NCBI GenBank assembly: GCA_021371965.1
Contig: JAJFVE010000141.1
Coordinates: forward strand, 1 to 64,000
Reading direction: 5' to 3'
DNA from: Planctomycetaceae bacterium
GTDB taxonomy: Bacteria; Planctomycetota; Phycisphaerae; SM23-33
DNA length: 64,000 nucleotides
Shown: positions 50,786-59,619 of the stretch, in pieces
Numbering within the stretch: the first letter of the stretch is position 1
Layout of the letters: every line of letters begins with the position of its first letter
Notes under the pieces: generated by a model
Told to the model about the DNA's origin: nothing
Database searches by the model: none
Seen by the model: the letters and a program-made list of their open reading frames with translations, nothing else
Program-made: the position numbers and the translations under genes

Positions 50786-52240
50786 CTATTTCTTCGCCAG
50801 GCAGCGGTCGATTCTGGCCAGGGTCTTCTCGCGGCCCAGGAACAGCAGTGTGTCGACGATCTGGGGGCTGATGGTGCTGCCGGTGACGGCTACGCGGATG
50901 GGCTGGGCGACTTTGCCCATGCCCTGGCCGCTGCGCTGGCAGAAGTCTTCGAGCCACGCGTGGACGCCCTCAGCCGTCCATTCGATGCCGGCCAGCTCGC
51001 CGCGGACCTGCTCGAGGATCTTATAGCCGGCGTTATCGCCCTTCAGCAGGACCTTGGCGACGGCGGCAGCGTCGTACTCGAAGGCGTCGTCGCCGCCGAA
51101 GAGCACGCCGGACTTGGTGATGATGTCGCCGAAGGTGCGCATGCCCTTGTTGGCCTCGAGCACGCGGCGCAGCAGGTCATCGTCTCCCGCGGGGATCGGC
51201 GCCTCGGGATTGAGCGCCAAAAAGTCCTTGAAGCCCGCCAGCAGGCGATCTGGCGCAGCCGCGGCCATATCCGTCGTCGAGAACGCGATGAGTTTTTCGC
51301 GGTCGAACTTGGCGTTGGTTTTGCCCATGCGCGACACGTCGAAGAGGTGGATCAGTTCGGCCAGCGTGAAGCGTTCGATGTTTTCGCCGGGGTTCCAGCC
51401 CAGCAGGGCGATGAAGTTCACCAGCGTTTCCGGCAGGTATCCGGCCTTGCGGAAAGAATGCACCTCGACATCGCCGTCGCGTTTGGAGAGCTTGCGCCCG
51501 GCCATGTCCATGATCAGCGGCAGGTGGCAGTAGCGGGGCTCCGCAAAGCCCATCGCCGCCCGCAGCAGCACGTGCCGCCACGTCTGGCCGAGGAACTCCT
51601 GCCCGCGCAGGATGTGCGTCACCCCCATCAGCGCGTCGTCGATCACGTTAGCCAGGTGGTACGTCGGGTAGCCGTCGTCTTTCAGAATCACGAAGTCGTC
51701 CTGCTGGTCGGCCGGCATGGTCACATCGCCGAAGGCCTCATCGCGAATCGTCACGTCGAGGCCGGGGCAAACCAGGCGGATTACCACCGGCTTGCCCGCC
51801 GCGCGGGCCTCAGCCGCCTGCGCCGCGGTGGGCAGCTCCGCCGGTCTCGGGTAGGAAAAGTTGACCTTGGCGGCCTCGGCGGCCTTGCGCATGGTCTCAA
51901 GCTCGTCGGCGGTGTCGAAGGCGTAGTACGCCTTGCCGGCGTCGACGAGCTTCTGGGCGTATTCGCGATAGATCTCCAGGCGCTGCGACTGGCGGTACGG
52001 CGCGGCCGGTCCGCCGACGTCGATGCCCTCGTCCCACTTGATTCCCAGCCATCGCAGGTCGTCGACGATCTTGGCGACGGCCGATTCCTCATGCCGCGCG
52101 CGGTCGGTGTCTTCGATGCGCAACAGGAACGTGCCGCCGAGCTTTCGGGCCAGCACGTAATTGAACAAAGCGGTGCGAGCCCCGCCCACGTGGAGGTACC
52201 CGGTGGGCGAAGGCGCAAAGCGTGTCTTGATCGTGTCCAT
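50786..52240 (-). CDS. gltX: Glutamyl-tRNA synthetase
   Basis: A 484-residue class I synthetase of normal size. The HIGH region is PSPTGYLHVGGARTALFN (residues 10-27), the KMSKS region is KLSKRDGDVEV (about residue 250), and the GltX-specific RIEDTDRARHEE and PAAPYRQSQRLEIY are present. It charges tRNA(Glu), and tRNA(Gln) if the organism lacks glutaminyl-tRNA synthetase. The PfkB kinase gene is the next gene on the same strand. Confidence 0.97.
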   Translation of the reverse strand: MDTIKTRFAPSPTGYLHVGGARTALFNYVLARKLGGTFLLRIEDTDRARHEESAVAKIVDDLRWLGIKWDEGIDVGGPAAPYRQSQRLEIYREYAQKLVDAGKAYYAFDTADELETMRKAAEAAKVNFSYPRPAELPTAAQAAEARAAGKPVVIRLVCPGLDVTIRDEAFGDVTMPADQQDDFVILKDDGYPTYHLANVIDDALMGVTHILRGQEFLGQTWRHVLLRAAMGFAEPRYCHLPLIMDMAGRKLSKRDGDVEVHSFRKAGYLPETLVNFIALLGWNPGENIERFTLAELIHLFDVSRMGKTNAKFDREKLIAFSTTDMAAAAPDRLLAGFKDFLALNPEAPIPAGDDDLLRRVLEANKGMRTFGDIITKSGVLFGGDDAFEYDAAAVAKVLLKGDNAGYKILEQVRGELAGIEWTAEGVHAWLEDFCQRSGQGMGKVAQPIRVAVTGSTISPQIVDTLLFLGREKTLARIDRCLAKK

Positions 52241-52261
52241 AGGCAGTCAATCCCTGTCGAG

Positions 52262-53113
52262 TCAATTCGCCGCCGGCGCGGCTGGAAACGTCGGAAGCGG
52301 GGGAGGCGCGTCGGGCGCGGGCTGGAGCATCGGCAGAGCCTCGGCCGCCGCGACAGAGGCCTGCCACCGGCGGAAACGCTCAAAGTGATCGGCTATCATC
52401 GTGCCTGTCAGCGTCCGCTCGTGCAACCGCAGCACAGCGGGCACTCTGCTCTTGTCGCTGATGCTCGCTTCCAGGGCCACCTGCTGCGGCAGAGCGATGA
52501 TGATCTCTGCCAGGCTTCCAACACGCACCGCCACGGCGCCATCAGGATACAGGTTCACCCGCCAGACCTGGGGGCCCTTGACCATGACTTCCAGGACTTT
52601 GGGGTCTGCCAGGCACGTCTTCTTGCTCAGAAACGCCAGGTTATCCTTCAGCCACGCGAGCAACTCCTGCGGCAAGGACGTGCTGTCGGCGCCGGCCAGG
52701 CGGCGATAACTGGCGGCCATCTGGACCCCCCAGTAGATCTGCATGATGCCGAAGACGAACCAGAAGCCCTTCCAACCGGTGAACTCTTCTCCCGCGGCCG
52801 CCTCGGCAATCGTCAGGGCGCAGTTGCTCAGGCCGATGGCCATCAGCAGAACGCCGCCGATAACGGTGCCGACGCGTCGCTGCTGCACACAGAACCAGAT
52901 GCCGCAGGCCACCATGACGGCGCCCAACGCGCCCACGGCCGTCAAGACTGTCCTCAGGAACGCCGGGGTTTTCTCGTCGGCCAGGGAAGAAAGCGCCGGT
53001 AAGGTCAGCACGCCGAATATAATCAAGCCCACCCGCAACGACTTGAGGATGCGGTATGTCGCCACTTTCCTGGCGCCGACACGCAGCTGTTCCAGATTGT
53101 TTTGTATGTACAT
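52262..53113 (-). CDS. Hypothetical membrane protein with C-terminal soluble domain
   Basis: A 283-residue protein from ATG 53113 (GTCAGGGA upstream, weak). Four hydrophobic segments lie in residues 25-145 (VGLIIFGVLTLPALSSLA, LTAVGALGAVMVACGIWFCV, TVIGGVLLMAIGLSNCALTI and FWFVFGIMQIYWGVQMAAS). The C-terminal half is a soluble domain with VMVKGPQVWRVNLYPDGAVAVRVG, and the end is Pro/Ala-rich (PAPDAPPPLPTFPAAPAAN). It resembles bacterial PH-like or DUF-type envelope proteins, with no named family. GltX follows 21 bases later. Confidence 0.55.
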   Translation of the reverse strand: MYIQNNLEQLRVGARKVATYRILKSLRVGLIIFGVLTLPALSSLADEKTPAFLRTVLTAVGALGAVMVACGIWFCVQQRRVGTVIGGVLLMAIGLSNCALTIAEAAAGEEFTGWKGFWFVFGIMQIYWGVQMAASYRRLAGADSTSLPQELLAWLKDNLAFLSKKTCLADPKVLEVMVKGPQVWRVNLYPDGAVAVRVGSLAEIIIALPQQVALEASISDKSRVPAVLRLHERTLTGTMIADHFERFRRWQASVAAAEALPMLQPAPDAPPPLPTFPAAPAAN

Positions 53114-53374
53114 GGTTAAGTCCCTGACAAGTTGACTTCCACCGGCGGCCATAGTATCGCATCTTGAGGAGGAAGAGAACTATATGCCGGTCATCTTTCC
53201 CCTGATCCCGGGAGATTCCGCTCTGGCCGTCGGCGGCGGGAGTTTTCCTGCCGTTTTTCCGTTTTCCACCGAATTTTTTCTGGTGAATAAGTTTGCCTCT
53301 GGCCGATACCGCTCATAGAATCCCCCAGAAAGCCGGATGCTCACATGGGGTAAAATGCGAGGCCGGAACGCCAC

Positions 53375-53950
53375 ATGGTAGAACCACGCACTGTTAAAAC
53401 GCTGCTGGCACTGCTGATCTCCATGACCAGCGGCGCGTTGCTGCTTTGGATGATGAGCGGCGATCCCCTGCCGCCGGCAGACATGGCGGCCGTCGTCGTC
53501 GCGCCCCAACCGCCCGTGCTCGATGCGCAGGTTCTGGCCACGGATACGCCCCTGCTTGCCTCGCGATGGCGGCACATTGTCATCCATTCCTCGCCGTCCG
53601 TCGAGAGCGACATCGCCCGCCGATGCCACTTTGTGGTCGTCGAGGCCGCCGACGGCCCCGCGGTCCACGCCTCGGCCCTGTGGAAGCGTCAAGCCGCCGG
53701 TCTGGGCGTTGCCGGACAGCCCACCTCATTCAATGCCGAGACCATCAGCGTCTGCCTTATCGGCGACTTCTCGAAGCTCGCGCCGGGCCCAGCCCAGTAC
53801 AAGGCCCTGATCGCCCTGACACAACTGCTCCAGGGCCCGCCGCTGAACATCAACCACAGCCACGTGTATCTCCGCTGCGAACTCGACGGCAGCGATGCCC
53901 CCGGCCTGGCGTTCCCCGTCGAGTCCTTCACCAAGCAGCTAATACCATAA
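53375..53950 (+). CDS. Degenerate amidase_2/PGRP-like anchored protein
   Basis: A 191-residue protein. Residues 10-27 form a membrane anchor. The rest resembles the N-acetylmuramoyl-L-alanine amidase 2 fold: RWRHIVIHSS (first zinc His), CHFVVVEA, ISVCLIGDFSKL...QYKALIALTQLL and NINHSHVYLRCELDG. The usual second His and the final Cys of HRD...CPG appear as HSHV...SDAPG, so the zinc site is probably broken. It may still bind peptidoglycan, or be a dead enzyme. No strong ribosome-binding site is visible; ATG 53375 is the only reasonable start. Confidence 0.5.
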   Translation: MVEPRTVKTLLALLISMTSGALLLWMMSGDPLPPADMAAVVVAPQPPVLDAQVLATDTPLLASRWRHIVIHSSPSVESDIARRCHFVVVEAADGPAVHASALWKRQAAGLGVAGQPTSFNAETISVCLIGDFSKLAPGPAQYKALIALTQLLQGPPLNINHSHVYLRCELDGSDAPGLAFPVESFTKQLIP

Positions 53951-54089
53951 CAGCTGGCAATTCGCGACGCCGAGCCTCCGGTTTCGTTGCCTCGTATTTC
54001 GTACCACTGCCACAAAGTTGTTGTTGCGATTTCCTTCCAGGATATTTAATCTTCGCGTAAGTTTCGTCACCTTAAATAAGGAACCAACC

Positions 54090-54167
54090 ATGGCCAAAGG
54101 CAGCAACGCACCGCGCAAGAATGTCAAGAAGCCCAAAAAGAGCAAAGCCGCCAAGGGCAAGAAGTAA
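54090..54167 (+). CDS. 25-residue very basic peptide
   Basis: ATG 54090, with AAGGAAC 4-10 bases upstream, opens a 26-codon frame ending in TAA 54165-54167. The peptide contains nine Lys and one Arg in its last 17 residues (APRKNVKKPKKSKAAKGKK at its end). It has no Cys, Trp or hydrophobic stretch. Small basic proteins beginning MAKG occur scattered in other bacteria, without a settled function. Codon use is Lys AAG-rich like its neighbours, which supports translation. Confidence 0.6.
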   Translation: MAKGSNAPRKNVKKPKKSKAAKGKK

Positions 54168-54329
54168 CCCGTACGTCTTAGCGGTTAACGGCAAGCGGTG
54201 ACGGCCCGTCCCTCGACGTGTCTGAGTTGGCGCCGCCTGCCCCTGCCGGCCGCACGGGTGGCGCTGAGGCCGAAGGGTTCGACATCTGCCCGCCCGCGCC
54301 ATTTCCGCGCGGGTGCAGCAGGATATCGC

Positions 54330-54358
54330 TTGTCTTTCTCTCGCCCAGAGCGTATAAC
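54330..54358 (+). promoter_or_regulatory. Promoter of tRNA-Pro
   Basis: TTGTCT (54330-54335) and TATAAC (54353-54358) are 17 bp apart. Transcription would begin near 54365, eight bases before the tRNA. The 54168-54329 stretch before it shows only GC-rich DNA without a gene. Confidence 0.65.
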
Positions 54359-54372
54359 AACAAGCCGCACCA

Positions 54373-54447
54373 CGGAGCGTAGCTCAGCTTGGCTAGAGCG
54401 CTGCGTTCGGGACGCAGAGGTCGCTAGTTCAAATCTAGTCGCTCCGA
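54373..54447 (+). tRNA. tRNA-Pro, anticodon CGG
   Basis: A 75-base cloverleaf folds fully: acceptor CGGAGCG/CGCTCCG with discriminator A, D-arm GCTC/GAGC, anticodon stem CTGCG/CGCAG with loop TTCGGGA (anticodon CGG, reading CCG), variable AGGTC, and T-arm GCTAG/CTAGT with loop TTCAAAT. The 5' CGG and 3' CCGA ends are typical of tRNA-Pro. CCA is not encoded. A promoter precedes it and an 11-bp terminator follows. The accessory patch starts on its 3' side, a common integration spot. Confidence 0.95.
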
Positions 54448-54455
54448 CTCGACCT

Positions 54456-54494
54456 AAGACTCGTAATCCCAAAAGGTTACGAGTCTTTTTGTTT
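54456..54494 (+). terminator. Rho-independent terminator after tRNA-Pro
   Basis: An 11-bp perfect stem AAGACTCGTAA/TTACGAGTCTT (54456-54466 and 54477-54487) is followed by TTTGTTTT. It begins nine bases past the tRNA end. On the minus strand the mirror sequence may also stop the converging gene at 54562. Confidence 0.9.
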
Positions 54495-54561
54495 TGCGGT
54501 TCAAAAGCCATCCGTCCTATGGCTTCCCCGCCCTACATATGTCCATCATTTGGTTCAATTG

Positions 54562-55863
54562 CTAGCCAAACCATTCCGACTCGGCCATAAGGTGTAGCCA
54601 TTGACGATGTTCGGTTTCGAGCAGTTGCTCGCAAGCCCACATGTCTTCAGCGGCAACAGCGGGGTCGTTGGTTGCCTCAAGGTGGGCTACCAGGCGGGCC
54701 AACGAGGCGTTGTTGGCTTCAAAGCGCAAGGCGTTTCGTCCAAACTCAAAAGCACCACGCAACGTCCTAAACCCCGAGCCGATCAATGGCAGGGCCGCGG
54801 CCATCAAGACCAACAGAATACTGAAAAGGTCGCCATGCCCGCCGCGCATCAGTTCATATACAAAATGGGAAAAGACGAAAGCGACACTCGCAAAGAACGC
54901 GGCAGGCGCCAGGCGTGAAGACCAACGCTCCGTATGAAGGCCTTTGCGGGCACGGGCTGCAAAATACTCCATCTGTGGCTTGAGCCGATGCTGCAAGTAC
55001 AATTGGCGGACCGCCAGAACGGGCCAGTTCGCCGGACAAGGCGGCTGGTTTTTGCGATGATCCCGGGCCATCCATCTGCGAACGTCAGATTCATTCATCT
55101 CAGTAATCCGGCGCACTTGCTCCTGGATGCACGCCCGCAAGCCTTCGTCATCTACGACATGACCGCTGCCGTCAAGCATGGCTGCCAACGCTCGGAACCT
55201 AAGTGAGATCAATTGTTCAGCTTTGTGGCGTTCCAGAAGCCAGCGGGCCTTTCGTGATCCCAGCATCCCCAGCACGACTGATAAGACTGCGGCAGCCGCA
55301 AAGACGCTTTCCAGGGCGCTTTGCCACGAACTTCGCAGCGGCGTTGCCAACTGCATGAGGGCAAAAAGGGCCGCTACGGTTCCGCAGACCGCCGCCATCA
55401 CGGCTAGGCAACGATGATAGCGTTGCTGGCGGACAGCGGCCTTGTCGGCCTCATGGTAAAGCTCCGCTGTGGTCGCATGGCAGAGGTCGAACAACCGCTC
55501 CGCATTTCCAGTAACGGCAACATCGCTCTTCGACACCGGATCGGAATCAAGGGTCGCTACCGATGCCATGGTGACATGGCCGGGGGGCAGAATTCGGTAT
55601 CCCAAGGCCACCAGCGGCTTGAGCGTCTGCTCCACCGAGATACGGTCATACTCCTGCTCGGCATTGGTCAACTGCTCATAGGGCACCAGCATGGCATGAA
55701 CTCTGTTGGCCAGGTCGGTGGTCGGGCCGCTGACCCATCCTTCTTTAATGTGCTGTTGTGCCCATCCATCATGCACGTTTCGGGCCAGCCTTTCCACTAG
55801 GCCCTGGACGCTTGCTGGCAGCGAGACCTTTGAAGTATCGATCGGTTTGGGTATGTAAGTCAT
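54562..55863 (-). CDS. RyR domain-SLATT-like four-helix membrane protein
   Basis: A 433-residue protein from ATG 55863 (AAGGAA 8 bases upstream). Residues about 8-95 fit an RyR domain (LARNVHDGWAQQHIKEGWVSG, LVPYEQLTNAEQEYDR and ALGYRI). After a linker come two helices (152-173, 185-203) with the SLATT-like helix ARWLLERHKAEQLISLRFRALAAML, then a second helix pair (320-339, 345-366). RyR and SLATT domains are known from nucleotide-signalled conflict systems, where SLATT is thought to form a membrane effector. It is divergent from a TIR gene 230 bases away. GC is lower than the flanking core genes. Confidence 0.7.
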   Translation of the reverse strand: MTYIPKPIDTSKVSLPASVQGLVERLARNVHDGWAQQHIKEGWVSGPTTDLANRVHAMLVPYEQLTNAEQEYDRISVEQTLKPLVALGYRILPPGHVTMASVATLDSDPVSKSDVAVTGNAERLFDLCHATTAELYHEADKAAVRQQRYHRCLAVMAAVCGTVAALFALMQLATPLRSSWQSALESVFAAAAVLSVVLGMLGSRKARWLLERHKAEQLISLRFRALAAMLDGSGHVVDDEGLRACIQEQVRRITEMNESDVRRWMARDHRKNQPPCPANWPVLAVRQLYLQHRLKPQMEYFAARARKGLHTERWSSRLAPAAFFASVAFVFSHFVYELMRGGHGDLFSILLVLMAAALPLIGSGFRTLRGAFEFGRNALRFEANNASLARLVAHLEATNDPAVAAEDMWACEQLLETEHRQWLHLMAESEWFG

Positions 55864-56093
55864 CTGGCGATTCCTTGTCGCGTTTCCGGCGCCACGCGCG
55901 TGCGGCGAGAGCCTCAACAGGACGGCTGTGATGGTATCAGCGGCAGGATACGGCTGCAATTGCCTCCCCTGAACATCGGGTAGCTCCGGATTTCAGTTGC
56001 GACCGCGGGCAGTCAATGGATAATCTTCTTCAGGCAACAGGCGCTTATGGATCCTTGTCCTTCATTTGTTCGTTTACTACGGGGTATTGAACT

Positions 56094-59000
56094 ATGGCGA
56101 TTCTGGTCACCTGCCCGTCCTGCGGTCGTCACTTCCGTGCGAAGGATCAGTTCAAAGGCATCCAGGTCAAGTGTCCAAAGTGTCGGCAAATGCTCTCGGT
56201 TGAAGGTCCCCGCGTCAGGGATCACGATGTCTTCATCAGCCATTCCAATAAGGACAAGGCTGTAGCCGACGCGGTCTGTGCCGATCTGGAGGCAAAGGGC
56301 ATCCGCTGCTGGATCGCCCCGCGCGATATTTCAGCTGGAATGAACTGGGGAGCGGCCATCGTCGAGGCCATTGGCGAAAGCCGTGCGATGGTGTTGGTCT
56401 TTTCCTCGGCGGCCAACGTCTCGCAGCAGGTGCTCCGCGAGGTGGAACGCGCTGTTGCCAAGGGAGTATCGATCTTCCCCTTGCGCATTGAAGATGTCGC
56501 CATGTCCAAGGACATGGAGTATTTCCTGAGCGCGTCCCACTGGCTGGATGCCATGACTACTCCGCTCGAGGAGCATCTCGATAAGTTGGCTAGTGCAGTA
56601 CGACTGCTACTGCTGTCCCAGGAGATGGGGGACAAAGACCCGCAGTCCCGTCAACCTAGAAGGATTTCCTTCAGAGCCCTGATCGCTTTGTGGCTCGGCC
56701 AGATCCAACCGAAGTTCGCCGTGTTTTGGGCTGCCGTGGGTCTGGCCGCGGTGCTTCTGCTCTTAGGAGTCACATGGCTGTTTTCCTCCCGGTCTATTCA
56801 AAAGACAAGGGATCAGGAGGTGGTCGTAGTGCCAACGCCTCCTCGGGCAAAGACTGTGCCGGCTGCCGTGCCCAAGACCCCGCCGCCGCGAGCAACAGTC
56901 CTCAGACCAGCATCTTCCCCCGCCAAGCCGCCGGCGCCGCAACAGCCGGTAATTCAATCCGTGCCATCGCCAGAAGTCAGTATCCCTGAAGAGCCCGCAC
57001 AACCGATGCCGCCTTTGGAGCCTTTGCCTCAATTGGTCCATGTTGAGCCCCAGTTTTCAACAGATGCAAAAGTGCAGTCGGAGTTGGCGGATGATCGAAA
57101 GAATGCTTTGGAGGACGTGCCCAGACGAGATCTGGCTTCAGCTCTGCAGACGTTCAAGGAAGGGCTGGGGATGTCGTCGGCGCAGATGGTCCCACAGGAG
57201 CCGGATCGCTACGGCGGGAGGAGATATCCCTTGGGCTCGTCCGGCATGCCCACACGAGGATCCGGCTACAGCCCGGGAGGATATGGCAACAGCGCGGGAG
57301 AGTCTGGCACTAACCCGGGAGGGTCCGGCTACAGCAGCAAAAAATCTACAGTGAAATCTCCCGAGACCGTCTCAAAACCGCGGCTTCCGGAAAAATTGGT
57401 CCTTACCGGCATCCTGAACGATTTCCAGGTCAAGAACGGCAGCACGTGGATGGAAATGGTCGTACCATCCTATGGCTCGGAATCGCCCATGGGAGGCACG
57501 CAAGAGATAATGTTGATGCGAGCGCAAGGCGTCTTGATCGTCTTTGACGGCGCAGACATTGCCGATGCCATGGCAGACTACAAGAAAGGGGAGCGAGTTT
57601 CCGTATTGGTCAAGCGGGAGGACTGGAGGCAATCAGACTCGTGGGGAGATGGACGCGTTCCTACGGGCGTATCTGCTGAAAACATCTGCCAGATCAGATT
57701 CTTTTTGTCTTCTGACCAAGGTATGCGAGGCGCCGCATTCGGCGCTTGGTGCCTGCGTGGCATCGGCGTGGAAAAGACTCTCAAGCCCCAGACGTGGGCA
57801 AACGCGCAGACCGGCAAGATGCGTAAACTCATCAACTCGGAAGCGCTGACGCTTTCCCCATCATGGATGCTACACCATCCTCTGACCACCTCAGGGGTCC
57901 GATGGCAGACGACGGCCGTCTTCCAGAGCGTCAGTTCGGGCGAAATAAATGCCCGAGGCGAGACTTTGGCGGCAGGAATCAGTATCAAGAAGGAGTTGGA
58001 GCAGACGGGGGAGACTCTCGCCCTGATGGGCAGCATAGGCCGGAGCACTCTCTTGCGAGAGTTTCTCGATTACGCCCCTGGCGATAAGATCGAAGTCGGC
58101 GGCGCACTGACCGGCGGCACGGCGATCACTCAGGGCGGTGGGCAGGGAATGCCTCCCTCGGTTGCGGTGGTGCTCCATCACGGCATGGACAGGCAGGGAA
58201 GGGTGACCGAGGGATACCCTATTACCTCACGCAATACCACCCTGGTGATGAACTGCGACTGGGTGCGCAAGGCAGGCAATGACTCAACACGAGTCATGGC
58301 CACAGGTCCGCGAAGGAAGTCTACAGTCCCTTCTGTGATCACGCCCGCTGCCGGCGCGATGTTGGGTCAACTGGTAAAAGGAAAAGAGGTGACTTGGACG
58401 GGAAGACTAAGGCAGGTGTTGTGCGACGAGCAGGCAGGGGAGACGCACCTCCTGATTCAGACAGAAGATGGTGTTACCTTCGAGGCCTTCACACGCAGTG
58501 CAGGATTTCTTGATGAACTGGATGATTTTTCATGTAACCCCGTGACAGTCAGATCCAGAACGACAAGACGACGATCCGCTGTGCCGGTTGCCGGGCCTGC
58601 TGGCGTTGCCCCCGGCGGGGATTCGGTCTCACTCAAGGGAACGTTGGTGGACGATGGCAAGGTAAGCTTTCGGCTGGCAAAAGACGCTCCGCTCCTTGAG
58701 GTGTTGGATGTAAGACGATGCGACCGAGAACAGTCTAGAGCGGTTGTCGGACAGAAGCGAGACCGGTCCACTCTGGATCCGGCCTCCACATTGTTTCCTC
58801 TGGCCAAGCTGCAGCGACGTATCACAAAGTCAGGCGCGACATTTCCATTGGAGGCGGAGTTTTCTTCATTTACCGACTACGGTCATAAAGCGAATTTCAC
58901 TATCAAGACGCCCGACGACAAGACCGAATTTTTCGAGGTCGCCTTCCCTTCTGCCTCCAAAGAAGACTTCTCGGACTACAAGAGCCAAGATGTTGTCACG

Positions 59001-59456
59001 ATGACTGTTGAGACCAGCCGCTCTGACAACGGACAGATCATCCTGAGGGGCAGGACTATTCAACGACGTGGGAATACATTGTCCCTGATTACCGACACCG
59101 GCCGCCGCTGCCCTCCTCGTAATTATTCCGCTGACGAGAAAACCTGGAAAGCCGCCGAACAAGATCGCACCGGCGAGATCGAGACTGTCGCCTTGGCCGG
59201 GCGGTACGAGGGTGCGGGTGAAGGCGTTGCAGACCCTGTACTGAAGTTGAAGCATGTCTTCGGAGGTTACTCGTCCGTTTCCATCAAGTGTCCCAACCCC
59301 CCAGATGATCTGCTGAGCTTCCTCAACACGCTGCGCGCAGGCGATGAGTTACTGCTGGAAGCTAAGATGGCCGGAAAATCCTATTCGAGAACCTACGAAT
59401 TGGTATGGGTGGCACGCGAGGATGAGCCTGCGAAAAGAGTTGCCGCCACACGATAG
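56094..59456 (+). CDS. Zinc ribbon-TIR-transmembrane protein, 1120 aa
   Basis: An MJ0042-type zinc ribbon (CPSC 7-10, CPKC 27-30) is followed by a TIR domain (about 43-175): DHDVFISHSNKDKAVADAVC, RCWIAPRDISAGMNWG, and SRAMVLVFSS with VLREVERA, where Glu116 matches the position of the catalytic Glu of NAD-cleaving TIRs. A helix (about 208-230) precedes a Pro-rich linker, a Gly/Ser/Tyr-rich stretch (about 375-425) and some 700 residues of beta-rich domains, possibly OB-like. It probably cleaves or senses NAD. It diverges from the RyR-SLATT gene. Lower GC than the core genes. Confidence 0.75.
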   Translation: MAILVTCPSCGRHFRAKDQFKGIQVKCPKCRQMLSVEGPRVRDHDVFISHSNKDKAVADAVCADLEAKGIRCWIAPRDISAGMNWGAAIVEAIGESRAMVLVFSSAANVSQQVLREVERAVAKGVSIFPLRIEDVAMSKDMEYFLSASHWLDAMTTPLEEHLDKLASAVRLLLLSQEMGDKDPQSRQPRRISFRALIALWLGQIQPKFAVFWAAVGLAAVLLLLGVTWLFSSRSIQKTRDQEVVVVPTPPRAKTVPAAVPKTPPPRATVLRPASSPAKPPAPQQPVIQSVPSPEVSIPEEPAQPMPPLEPLPQLVHVEPQFSTDAKVQSELADDRKNALEDVPRRDLASALQTFKEGLGMSSAQMVPQEPDRYGGRRYPLGSSGMPTRGSGYSPGGYGNSAGESGTNPGGSGYSSKKSTVKSPETVSKPRLPEKLVLTGILNDFQVKNGSTWMEMVVPSYGSESPMGGTQEIMLMRAQGVLIVFDGADIADAMADYKKGERVSVLVKREDWRQSDSWGDGRVPTGVSAENICQIRFFLSSDQGMRGAAFGAWCLRGIGVEKTLKPQTWANAQTGKMRKLINSEALTLSPSWMLHHPLTTSGVRWQTTAVFQSVSSGEINARGETLAAGISIKKELEQTGETLALMGSIGRSTLLREFLDYAPGDKIEVGGALTGGTAITQGGGQGMPPSVAVVLHHGMDRQGRVTEGYPITSRNTTLVMNCDWVRKAGNDSTRVMATGPRRKSTVPSVITPAAGAMLGQLVKGKEVTWTGRLRQVLCDEQAGETHLLIQTEDGVTFEAFTRSAGFLDELDDFSCNPVTVRSRTTRRRSAVPVAGPAGVAPGGDSVSLKGTLVDDGKVSFRLAKDAPLLEVLDVRRCDREQSRAVVGQKRDRSTLDPASTLFPLAKLQRRITKSGATFPLEAEFSSFTDYGHKANFTIKTPDDKTEFFEVAFPSASKEDFSDYKSQDVVTMTVETSRSDNGQIILRGRTIQRRGNTLSLITDTGRRCPPRNYSADEKTWKAAEQDRTGEIETVALAGRYEGAGEGVADPVLKLKHVFGGYSSVSIKCPNPPDDLLSFLNTLRAGDELLLEAKMAGKSYSRTYELVWVAREDEPAKRVAATR

Positions 59457-59619
59457 CTATGCCTGAGGCCCAGTCGAAGCGCCGCAGCAGAATACCAGCA
59501 GGTTGCTGGGGTCTGTGGGATTCATCCAAAAGCTCGAAATCTCGATGTCGGCCTCGTAAGCGAAAAAGCAGAAACTAGTATGGTGTCCGCAAATTCCCCG
59601 AAAGCGAAGCCGGCGGCCG

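Noticed and set aside
54373..59456. Direct repeat of the tRNA-Pro 3' end marking an island boundary
   Set aside because: I scanned the following 5 kb for the 15-20 base T-arm end and did not see a second copy. An att site may lie elsewhere or not exist.
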